This document shows positions 1 through 7,487 of a stretch of 64,000 nt of DNA, in pieces (the first letter of the stretch is position 1; each line of letters starts with the position of its first letter). Origin of the DNA: Corynebacterium jeddahense (GTDB lineage: Bacteria; Actinomycetota; Actinomycetes; Mycobacteriales; Mycobacteriaceae); contig NZ_CP063194.1 in assembly GCF_028609865.1 (NCBI RefSeq), forward strand, positions 558,001 to 622,000. Direction: 5' to 3'. Both the position numbers and the translations under genes were made by a program. The notes below the pieces were generated by a model, which saw only the letters and a program-made list of their open reading frames with translations, was not told where the DNA came from and did no database searches.

Positions 1-893
<893 letters not shown>

Positions 894-1003
894 GAAGCAA
901 TCCCGTCCTTCATTCGGAAATAGGAACCGTCAAACCATCGGGTAAATGTCGCACCATGTTACAGGCCCGGCCGCCGCCTCCTCAACGACGCGGGGCGCGG
1001 CCG

Positions 1004-1867
1004 CTATTCGCCCTTTTCCACCGGCACGCGGACCATGTTGCCCCACTCGGCCCAGGAGCCGTCGTAGAGCGAAACGTCGGTGAAGCCGAGGACGTGCTTG
1101 AGCACGTACCACGTGTGCGACGAGCTCTCGCCGAGCTGGCAGTACACCACCGTCTCCGCGTCGCGGTCGAAGTCCTCGTAGATCGCGCGGATGTCCTCCA
1201 CCGGGCGGAAGCGCGCGTTGGGGAAGACGGAGCGACCCCACGGCACGTTCACCGCGCCCGGGATGTGGCCCTGGCGCAGCGAGGTGGCGCAGCTCGTCTC
1301 GGCGGCGTCGCTGTCGCCCTGGTAGAAGGGGGCCGGACGGGCGTCGATAAGCTGCTGCGGCTTGCGCTGGAGGAGCTCCGCGGCGAACGTGCGGAAGGGG
1401 CCGTCCTGGCGCTCCACGACGGGGTAGTCGGAGGGTGCGTACTCGGGCACGACGAACGAGGTGTCGCGCTCCTCGCCCATCCAGGCGTCGCGGCCGCCGT
1501 CGAGGAGGCGCACGTCGGGGTGGCCGAATAGCTCGAAGACCCAGGCGGTGTAGGCAGCCCACCAGTTGGAGCTGTCGCCGTAGATGACCACCGTGTCGTC
1601 GCGCTCGATGCCGCGCGAGCGCATGAGTTCGGCGAACGCTGCGCCGTCGATAAAGTCGCGCACGAGCGGGTCGTTGAGGTCCCGTGTCCAGTCGATGCGC
1701 ACGGCGCCGGGGATGTGGCCGATGTCGTAGAGGAACGCGTCCTCGTCGCTTTCCACAACCTTCAGCCCCGGCACGCCGAGGCGCGCCGACAACCACGCCG
1801 CGGAGACGAACTTCTCCGGGTGCGCGTAGTCCTTGAACTGGGGGTTGTCGTCGAGCTCGATGCCCAC
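1004..1867 (-). CDS. sseA: Thiosulfate sulfurtransferase (rhodanese), two-domain
   Basis: A tandem rhodanese of 287 residues that moves sulfane sulfur from thiosulfate to an acceptor. The C-terminal domain carries the active-site loop CQLGESSSH with the catalytic cysteine, followed by TWYVLKHVLG; the N-terminal domain is the usual inactive copy. I chose the GTG at 1867, giving a VGIELDDNPQF start, because AAAGGTGG sits five bases upstream; a longer reading frame to 1927 has no such support. It lies just upstream of accBC on the same strand, the arrangement found in C. glutamicum, and may be co-transcribed with it. Confidence 0.9.
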   Translation of the reverse strand: MGIELDDNPQFKDYAHPEKFVSAAWLSARLGVPGLKVVESDEDAFLYDIGHIPGAVRIDWTRDLNDPLVRDFIDGAAFAELMRSRGIERDDTVVIYGDSSNWWAAYTAWVFELFGHPDVRLLDGGRDAWMGEERDTSFVVPEYAPSDYPVVERQDGPFRTFAAELLQRKPQQLIDARPAPFYQGDSDAAETSCATSLRQGHIPGAVNVPWGRSVFPNARFRPVEDIRAIYEDFDRDAETVVYCQLGESSSHTWYVLKHVLGFTDVSLYDGSWAEWGNMVRVPVEKGE

Positions 1868-2151
1868 GGCGACCACCTTTCTTCTCAGTCGGGTCCGCCT
1901 GAATCCGGCGGGGAGCAAAGCAACCACAACGATACAGAAACGAATGCGGTCCGCCTGATGCGATCGTGTGTTTTTCGCCCCGTGTGAACTTGCCCACTAT
2001 CGCCCTGGTCGCCGGGTAAGAATCACTCCCGGGAGTTACAGTCAAACCGAGGAACACACAGGTTACGGCCAGTTTGTTCTACCGAATCTCAATTGCCCCG
2101 GCGGCGCTACCGAGCGCCGGTCGGGGGCATGCATCACGAAAGGGAACCACC

Positions 2152-3213
2152 GTGCACAAGGCGATTGTTGTCTTCGAGGTCGAAGGCGGCTCCGACAAGT
2201 CCTTCGACGGCCACCGCAAGGACACCATGCCCATCGTCAACGCGATCAAGGACAAGGGCTGGGATTCCGAGGTTGTCTTCTTCCGCCCCGAGTGGAGCGA
2301 CGACCTGTTCACCTACGTCTCCGAGAACTTCGACGCCTACATCTCCCGCGTGAACCCGGGCAACATCCCGGGCGGCGAGAAGGGCTACTTCGACCTGCTC
2401 ACCCGCCTGTCCGAGGCCGGCCTGGTCGGCATGTCCACCCCGGAGGAGATGATCTCCTACGGCGCGAAGGACGCCTTGGTGAAGCTGAACAAGACCGACC
2501 TCGTGCCGGAAGACACCGCCGCGTACTACGAGGTGGAGGACTTCCACAACACCTTCCCGACCTCCCTGTCCTACGGCGAGCGCGTGCTCAAGCAGAACCG
2601 CGGCTCCACCGGCTCCGGCATCTGGCGCGTGCGCCTCGCCGACGAGTCCCTCGCCGAGTCCGTCGAACCGGGCACCGCCCTGCCGCTGGACACCAAGCTC
2701 AAGTGCACCGAGGCCGTGGACAACCACACCGAGGAGCGCGAGCTCGGCGAGTTCATGGACTTCTGCGACCAGTACATCGTGGGCGACAACGGCATGCTCG
2801 TTGACATGCGCTTCATGCCGCGCATCGTCGAGGGCGAGATCCGCATCCTGCTCGTCGGCCCGCACCCGGTGTTCGTCGTGCACAAGAAGCCGGCCGAGGG
2901 CGGCGACGCCTTCTCCGCGACCCTGTTCTCCGGCGCGAAGTACACCTACCAGAAGCCTGAGGAGTGGCAGGAGCTCATCGACATGTTCGCCGAGGCCCGC
3001 CCGGTCATCGCGGAGAACCTCGGCGGCGACAACATCCCGCTCATCTGGACCGCGGACTTCATGCTCGCCGACGACGACGAGACCGGCGAGGACACCTACG
3101 TCCTCGGCGAGATCAACTGCTCCTGCGTCGGCTTCACCTCCGAGCTCGACATGGGCATCCAGGAGCTCGTGGCCGAGGAGGCCATCAAGCGCGTCGAGGA
3201 GAAGAACGCCTAA
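2152..3213 (+). CDS. Cj0069-family protein, ATP-grasp-like
   Basis: A 353-residue cytosolic protein that I assign to the Cj0069 (DUF6815) family, which is widespread in corynebacteria and thought to have an ATP-grasp fold. The C-terminal end (GEINCSCVGFTSELDMGIQ) resembles the metal- and ATP-binding end of such enzymes, and the middle has NRGSTGSGIWRV, a likely nucleotide loop. The substrate is unknown. The GTG at 2152 follows GAAAGGGA at 2138-2145. It is transcribed away from sseA across a 284-bp gap and ends at a strong hairpin, so it is probably a single-gene unit. Confidence 0.75.
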   Translation: MHKAIVVFEVEGGSDKSFDGHRKDTMPIVNAIKDKGWDSEVVFFRPEWSDDLFTYVSENFDAYISRVNPGNIPGGEKGYFDLLTRLSEAGLVGMSTPEEMISYGAKDALVKLNKTDLVPEDTAAYYEVEDFHNTFPTSLSYGERVLKQNRGSTGSGIWRVRLADESLAESVEPGTALPLDTKLKCTEAVDNHTEERELGEFMDFCDQYIVGDNGMLVDMRFMPRIVEGEIRILLVGPHPVFVVHKKPAEGGDAFSATLFSGAKYTYQKPEEWQELIDMFAEARPVIAENLGGDNIPLIWTADFMLADDDETGEDTYVLGEINCSCVGFTSELDMGIQELVAEEAIKRVEEKNA

Positions 3214-3241
3214 GCGCTTCTTGCTTATCGACGTCTCAAGC

Positions 3242-3285
3242 CACCACCGCCCCGGTCCCTCCCACGTTGGACCGGGGCGGTGGTG
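3242..3285. terminator. Long perfect hairpin after the Cj0069-family gene
   Basis: A 17-bp perfect stem (3242-3258 pairs with 3269-3285) with a 10-nt loop, 28 bases after the stop codon. It is GC-rich and followed by CTTTG rather than a long T tract, so it is likely an intrinsic terminator of the non-canonical actinobacterial kind. Confidence 0.75.
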
Positions 3286-3300
3286 CTTTGGCGGTGGTGC

Positions 3301-3382
3301 TTGTAAAAATCCACAACCCCACCGACAAAAGCCCAGGTCGGCACCCCGCGTGAAGGCGTCTCGCTTGCGCGGATTTTTACAA
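3301..3382. repeat. 12-bp perfect inverted repeat flanking 58 bp
   Basis: TTGTAAAAATCC at 3301-3312 is mirrored by GGATTTTTACAA at 3371-3382. The AT-rich arms stand out in GC-rich DNA and enclose a 58-bp segment with no coding sign. The element lies in the gap between the Cj0069-family and DUF4282 genes. Its function is unknown. Confidence 0.6.
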
Positions 3383-3424
3383 AACCCGGCCTCCACGCCG
3401 CGCCCCCTGCCCGTAACAGTTGAC

Positions 3425-3459
3425 AACACCCGCGTTCCCGTCGGTGCCGACCGGGTGTT
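3425..3459 (+). other. Leader hairpin upstream of the DUF4282 gene
   Basis: AACACCCG at 3425-3432 pairs with CGGGTGTT at 3452-3459 and is followed by TTGCG. It lies about 90 bases before the DUF4282 start. TTGACA at 3420-3425 resembles a -35 element, but I see no good -10 at the right spacing. It could be an attenuator, an operator or nothing. Confidence 0.3.
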
Positions 3460-3551
3460 TTGCGTACTCTTACTACCCGGCTTGCCCCAGCAGGCGCACC
3501 GTCGCCGGTCTATGGTTATTGTGTTCAACCCCAAAGACGCAAGGAGCTCCC

Positions 3552-4433
3552 ATGTCCACGCCCTACAACCCGAACCACACTCCGGACCCGGACGACGACC
3601 AGACCGGCACCTCCAGCGACCTCACCGGCGATACCAGCGCCACCAGCGACAGCGAGACCAGCTCCACCGGCGATACCAGCTCCACCAGCTCCACCAACGA
3701 GACCGGCAGCTTCGGCGCCCACTCCGACCAAGCCGAGAGCCAGAGCAGCTACCCGAGCTATGGCCAGTACCCGTCGGTGCAGCCACAGCACGGCGAGAAC
3801 CAGTACGGCGAGAACCAGTACGGGCAGCAGGGCCAGTACTCCCAGGCCCAGTACGGCCAGAGCCAGTACGGGCAGGGGTACTCTCAGCCGCAGTACGGCC
3901 AGACCCAGTACAGCCAGCAGAGCTACACCCAGCCGCAGTACGGGCAGGGCCAGTACGGGCAGGGCCAGTACGGGCAGGGCCAGTACGGGCAGGGGCAGTA
4001 CGGCCAGCAGGCCCAGTACGGGCAGTTCCCCCAGGCCGGCACCCAGCAGTACGACCAGTCGCAGTACGGCTACGGCAAGCCCGCGAAGTCGGGCAAGGGC
4101 AACGGCTTCTTCAACGCGCTGTTCGACCTGTCCTTCAGCCGCTACATCACCGTCGACTTCATGCGCGTGATCTACGCGATCTCGCTCGGCCTCATCGCCC
4201 TCGCGTGGGTGTCTGGCCTGCTGTTCTCCTTCGCTGGCTTCGGCGACAGCTTCGGCGAGGGCATGCTGATGCTCGTGGGGTTCCTCATCTTCGGCACCCT
4301 CGCCGCATTCATCGCGGTGGTGGTTACGCGCATCACGCTGGAGTTCTACGTCTCGCTGGTGAAGACGGCGCAGAACACCTCGAAGCTGGTTGAGCTTGAG
4401 GAGAGCGCACAGCGCAGCACAACGCAGCGCTAA
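3552..4433 (+). CDS. DUF4282 membrane protein with Q/Y/G-rich repeat tail
   Basis: A 293-residue protein in two parts. Residues 1-60 are rich in Asp, Thr and Ser. Residues 75-180 are a low-complexity tail built on QYGQ/GQYGQ units. The C-terminal 110 residues hold a DUF4282 domain with two hydrophobic membrane segments (IYAISLGLIALAWVSGLLF and the region around MLVGFLIFGTLAAFIAVVV). The role of DUF4282 is unknown; the tail resembles prion-like or phase-separating sequences (inference). The ATG at 3552 follows AAGGAG at 3541-3546. The stop codon lies in a GCGCAGC-rich stretch (4399-4470) between this gene and the convergent DUF3151 gene. Confidence 0.8.
   Translation: MSTPYNPNHTPDPDDDQTGTSSDLTGDTSATSDSETSSTGDTSSTSSTNETGSFGAHSDQAESQSSYPSYGQYPSVQPQHGENQYGENQYGQQGQYSQAQYGQSQYGQGYSQPQYGQTQYSQQSYTQPQYGQGQYGQGQYGQGQYGQGQYGQQAQYGQFPQAGTQQYDQSQYGYGKPAKSGKGNGFFNALFDLSFSRYITVDFMRVIYAISLGLIALAWVSGLLFSFAGFGDSFGEGMLMLVGFLIFGTLAAFIAVVVTRITLEFYVSLVKTAQNTSKLVELEESAQRSTTQR
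3936..4010 (+). repeat. 15-bp in-frame tandem repeat inside the DUF4282 gene
   Basis: Five consecutive 15-bp units of the form CAGTACGGGCAGGGC, the last two degenerate, encode QYGQG pentapeptides. Because the unit is a multiple of three, slippage would change tail length without breaking the frame. Confidence 0.9.
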
Positions 4434-4467
4434 AAGCGCAGCGCAGAACTATCAGCGCAGCGCAGCG

Positions 4468-4878
4468 CTACTCGTCCGCTGCCGCCAGGAGCGTTTCCAC
4501 CGACTGCGGGTCGGCGTCGGAAAGCATCTGGCGGCAGCGGTCGTATTCCGCCTGGTCGCCGATCGCCTTCGAGGCGAGCGCCAGCATCGCGATGGCCTTG
4601 AGCACGCCCTGGTTCGGCTCGTGCGAGGCCGGCACCGGGCCCCAGCCCTTCCAGCCGTTGGCGCGCAGCCGGTCGAGGGAGCGGTGGTAGCCCGTGCGGG
4701 CGTAGGCGTAGGCGACGAGCTGGTCGCCGTCCGACAGCTCGCGTTCGGCGCGGGCGGCCCACACGGCGGGGGAGTCGGGGTGGGCGAGCGCGGTGGCGTC
4801 GGCAAGGAGGTCCTCGCCGGCGGCCGGGTCGGCGGGCAGCTCGATGGGCTTGGGGGCGAGCATGTCGTTGATTTCCAT
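4468..4878 (-). CDS. DUF3151 family protein
   Basis: A 136-residue conserved actinobacterial protein similar to M. tuberculosis Rv0360c. Family signatures are the opening NDMLAPKPIELP, the central AYAYARTGYHRSLDRLR and GWKGWGPVPASHEPNQG. The function is unknown; the length fits the family. The ATG at 4878 has no clear Shine-Dalgarno, but TAGCCT (minus strand, 4886-4891) ends seven bases upstream, which suggests a leaderless transcript. It is downstream of maf on the same strand and convergent with the DUF4282 gene. Confidence 0.85.
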   Translation of the reverse strand: MEINDMLAPKPIELPADPAAGEDLLADATALAHPDSPAVWAARAERELSDGDQLVAYAYARTGYHRSLDRLRANGWKGWGPVPASHEPNQGVLKAIAMLALASKAIGDQAEYDRCRQMLSDADPQSVETLLAAADE

Positions 4879-4922
4879 GCGCGCCAGGCTACCCGCCGAT
4901 TGCATCCGCCATGCGCAGTCCG

Positions 4923-5513
4923 CTATGCCCAGAAGTCCGAGGCGTCGAGCCCGAAGCGGTACAGGCAGCGCCGCAGCAGCGGCATGGACAGACCGATGAC
5001 GCTGGTGGGGTCGCCGTCGATGGCGTCGATGAACCAGCTGCCGAGCGCCTCCAGCGTGAACGCGCCGGCGCACTCGAGCGGCTGGCCGGAGCGGGCGTAG
5101 GCCTCGATGTCGGCGTCCGAGACATCGCCGAAGCGGATGCTGGTGGCGACGGTGTCTACCACCCACTCGCCGCCGAACCACACCGCGTGCCCGGTGAGCA
5201 GCTGCGCGACCTTGCCGCGCTGCGCTTTCCACCGGCGCACGGTCTCGTCCACGGTGTGCGGCTTGCCCAGCAGTTCGCCGTCGAGGAGCAGCATGGAGTC
5301 GCAGCCTACGACCACGTCATCGGGAAATTCGGCGATGGCCGTCTCCGTTTTTGCGCGGGCGAGGGTGGCGACGATGGTGGCCGGAGGTGCGTCGTGAAGC
5401 GAGGCGATGAGCGCGTCCTCGTCGAGGTCCGCGGGGCGGAGCACGGGCGCCACCCCGCCTTGCTCGAGCAGCATGCGTCTCGACGGCGACTGCGACGCCA
5501 GGACCAGCCGCAT
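4923..5513 (-). CDS. maf: Maf-family nucleotide pyrophosphatase
   Basis: A 196-residue Maf/Ham1-like house-cleaning enzyme that hydrolyses non-canonical or modified nucleoside triphosphates to monophosphates in the cytosol. It opens with LVLASQSPSRRMLLEQGG, the family's substrate-binding loop, and has VVGCDSMLLLDGELLGKP and the closing GDPTSVIGLSMPLL. The start ATG shares one base with the accE stop (TGATG), so translation is probably coupled to accE. It completes the dtsR2-accE-maf run. Confidence 0.9.
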   Translation of the reverse strand: MRLVLASQSPSRRMLLEQGGVAPVLRPADLDEDALIASLHDAPPATIVATLARAKTETAIAEFPDDVVVGCDSMLLLDGELLGKPHTVDETVRRWKAQRGKVAQLLTGHAVWFGGEWVVDTVATSIRFGDVSDADIEAYARSGQPLECAGAFTLEALGSWFIDAIDGDPTSVIGLSMPLLRRCLYRFGLDASDFWA

Positions 5514-5698
5514 CAGAAGTACGCCGCGGAATCGAACGCGTGCGGGTTGAACGCGGTGGCCGGGTGCGCCACGCCCCACAGGTTGGCGTCCGGCCGCACG
5601 CCGGCGAGCTTGCGCTCGCGCTGGATCTGCTCGAGCACCTGGGCCAGGGCGGCGAGCTCCGCCTCGGTCGGGTTGCCCTTGACTACCTGAATATCCAC
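5513..5698 (-). CDS. accE: Acyl-CoA carboxylase epsilon subunit
   Basis: A 61-residue protein matching the small epsilon subunit that stabilises actinobacterial acyl-CoA carboxylases. It opens VDIQVVKGNPTEAELAALAQVL and contains WGVAHPATAFNPHAF. The GTG at 5698 has an excellent AAGGAGG (5704-5710) that overlaps the dtsR2 stop codon. In C. glutamicum, AccE works with AccBC and AccD2/AccD3 in the carboxylase for mycolate synthesis. It sits directly behind the beta-subunit gene and overlaps maf by one base. Confidence 0.93.
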   Translation of the reverse strand: MDIQVVKGNPTEAELAALAQVLEQIQRERKLAGVRPDANLWGVAHPATAFNPHAFDSAAYF

Positions 5699-5708
5699 GT
5701 CGGCCTCC

Positions 5709-7226
5709 TTACAGCGGGATGTTGCCGTGTTTCTTCTGCGTCGGGTAGGCGACCTTGCGCTCGAGCAGGCGCAGGCCCTCGAGGACGCGGGTGCGGGTCG
5801 CGGACGGCTCGATGACCGCGTCAACGAGGCCGCGCTCGGTGGCCACGTACGGGTTGAGGTTCGCCTCGGCGTACTCCGCCTCGTCGGTGCCGATGGCCTC
5901 GGCGGCGGTGGCGGCGTCGGCGAGCGCGATCTGCGCCGTCGGCCACGCGAAGACGAGATCCGCGCCGAGGCCCTTCGACCCGAGCAGGGCGTAGGCCGGG
6001 CCGAGCGCCTTGCGGGTGACCACGGTGATCGTGCCCACCTGCGCCTCGGCGAACGCGAAGGCGAGGGCGGCGGCGCCGGCGGCAGAGCCGGAGCGTTCCT
6101 CCTCCGCGGAGGGGAGGAAGCCGGGGCAGTCGACGAGCTGCACGATGGGCAGGTTGAACGCGTCACACGTGCGGATGAAGCGGGCCGCCTTGCGCGCGGC
6201 GTCGCGCGTGAGGCAGCCGGCGAGGACGCTCGGTTGCGTCGCGACGACACCGACGGCGCGCCCGCCGACGTGCGCGAAGCCGGTGACCACGCTCGCCGCG
6301 AACTCGGGGGAGAGCTCGAGGAAGTCGCCGTCGGTGACCGCGGCGATGATGTCGGCGACGTCGTAGGGCTGGTTGTCGTCGTCCGGCATGAACGTATCGA
6401 GGTCGGCGCCCGCGTCCGCGTCGACGTCGGCGCCGAGCGGGGAGGCCGCCTTGTTGTTCAGCGGCAGGTAGCCCACGACGGCGCGGGCGAGGTCCACGGC
6501 GTCGGCGTCGCTGGCCGCGGTAAGCTGCGCCAGGCCGGTCTCGGCCGCGTGGATGGCGCTGCCGCCCAGCTCGGTGGTGGTGGTCTCCGTGGCGGCGACC
6601 TTGCTCACGATGTCCGCGCTGCTCACGTGCAGCGCGGCGTCCTCGGCCATGATGGTCACGTCCGCGAGCGGCACGGTCGCCGCCGCGAGCGCCGCCGCGT
6701 CGCCCGCCACGACCGCGATCTGCGGGACGAGCCCCGACGCGCGGGTGGCGGCGCGCAGGATCTGCGCCTGCATGTGCGCGGTGACAATGCCTTCCTTCCA
6801 GCGCGGGCCGGTGGAGTCGTAGATGCCGATCAGCGGCACGCCCGTCTTGGTGGCCAGCTCGTAGACCTTGAGCATCTTCTCGGCGTAGACCTCGCCGATC
6901 TGCCCGTCGAAGATCGTCGGATCCTGGGAAAACACGCAGACCCGCCGGCCGTCGATGAGCCCGTAGCCGGTGACCACGCCGTCCGTCGATGGCTTCGTCT
7001 TGTCCATCTTGTAGGCCTCGACGCGGTGCTTAGCTAGGGCGTCGGTCTCCACGAATGTGCCGTCGTCAAGCAGGCGCTCCACGCGCTCGCGGGCGGTCGC
7101 CGCCCCGGCGTCGTGGACCGCGTCGATCGCGTCCTGGCCGACCGGGACCTGCGCCTCGTCCAGGCGGTTGCGCAGGTCTTCGATGCGGCCGGCCGTGGTG
7201 GTCATGTCGGGTTTGGATGAACTCAT
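5709..7226 (-). CDS. dtsR2: Acyl-CoA carboxylase beta subunit of AccD2/DtsR2 type, with altered catalytic loops
   Basis: A 505-residue carboxyltransferase-fold protein. Placement beside accE matches dtsR2 (accD2) of C. glutamicum, whose product works with AccD3 on long-chain acyl-CoA for mycolic acids. The fold is clear (TARERVERLLDDGTFVETD, AAGAAALAFAFAEA, AWPTAQIAL, closing KKHGNIPL). Both glycine-rich oxyanion loops of active beta subunits are changed, however: GDAAALAAAT at 175-184 where active enzymes have a Gly-Gly pair, and RKALGPAYAL at 405-414 where they have GGAY. It may be a structural partner rather than a catalyst. The second gene of the C. glutamicum pair (dtsR1) is not next to it. 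Confidence 0.85.
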   Translation of the reverse strand: MSSSKPDMTTTAGRIEDLRNRLDEAQVPVGQDAIDAVHDAGAATARERVERLLDDGTFVETDALAKHRVEAYKMDKTKPSTDGVVTGYGLIDGRRVCVFSQDPTIFDGQIGEVYAEKMLKVYELATKTGVPLIGIYDSTGPRWKEGIVTAHMQAQILRAATRASGLVPQIAVVAGDAAALAAATVPLADVTIMAEDAALHVSSADIVSKVAATETTTTELGGSAIHAAETGLAQLTAASDADAVDLARAVVGYLPLNNKAASPLGADVDADAGADLDTFMPDDDNQPYDVADIIAAVTDGDFLELSPEFAASVVTGFAHVGGRAVGVVATQPSVLAGCLTRDAARKAARFIRTCDAFNLPIVQLVDCPGFLPSAEEERSGSAAGAAALAFAFAEAQVGTITVVTRKALGPAYALLGSKGLGADLVFAWPTAQIALADAATAAEAIGTDEAEYAEANLNPYVATERGLVDAVIEPSATRTRVLEGLRLLERKVAYPTQKKHGNIPL

Positions 7227-7234
7227 AGCGCCCC

Positions 7235-7240
7235 AGTGTA
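7235..7240 (-). promoter_or_regulatory. -10 element of dtsR2
   Basis: TACACT on the minus strand ends eight bases before the ATG at 7226, with no Shine-Dalgarno between. This suggests a leaderless dtsR2-accE-maf message. Confidence 0.5.
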
Positions 7241-7293
7241 GATTCCGTGCGTTGCCCCATGCTTATCGACGGCTCCGCCCCGAACGTTTCGCC

Positions 7294-7404
7294 CTTGCGC
7301 ACGTACGCCTGCTTGCCCGTGGTGAGCACCATGAGGTTGGCCGCGCGGCCGCCGAGGCGCTCGCGCAGCCACAGCAGGTGCCTGACGTCGGAATCATACT
7401 GCAC
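7294..7404 (-). pseudogene. Remnant of a DUF4143-type ATPase C-terminus
   Basis: The minus-strand frame reads DSDVRHLLWLRERLGG...MVLTTGKQAYVRK, resembling the last 40 residues of DUF4143 P-loop ATPases. Two TAG stops lie immediately upstream in frame (7413-7418), no ATPase domain follows them, and the sequence loses resemblance after YVRK before running into dtsR2. It looks like the tail of a deleted gene. The assignment rests on remembered family patterns. Confidence 0.45.
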
Positions 7405-7436
7405 GAACGGCGCCTACTACCGCATTTTCAGAACGA

Positions 7437-7466
7437 CGCCCCGCGCCGAACGAGCGGCGCGGGGCG
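7437..7466 (-). terminator. Hairpin downstream of the catalase gene
   Basis: A 12-bp perfect GC-rich stem (7437-7448 with 7455-7466) and a 6-nt loop, starting 22 bases past the catalase stop. There is no T tract on either side, so it is a likely but not canonical terminator. Confidence 0.6.
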
Positions 7467-7487
7467 AATGCGGGGGCCAGTGCGGAA

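Noticed and set aside
930..2057. Long Arg-rich reading frame opposite and shifted to sseA
   Set aside because: Its protein is almost only Arg, Ala, Gly and Pro, typical of out-of-frame GC-rich DNA, while sseA in the other frame has clear rhodanese motifs.
4396..4470. GCGCAGC-rich stretch as a recombination or phage site
   Set aside because: It is a short imprecise repeat at a gene end, partly coding for the DUF4282 tail; no integrase or flanking duplication is present.
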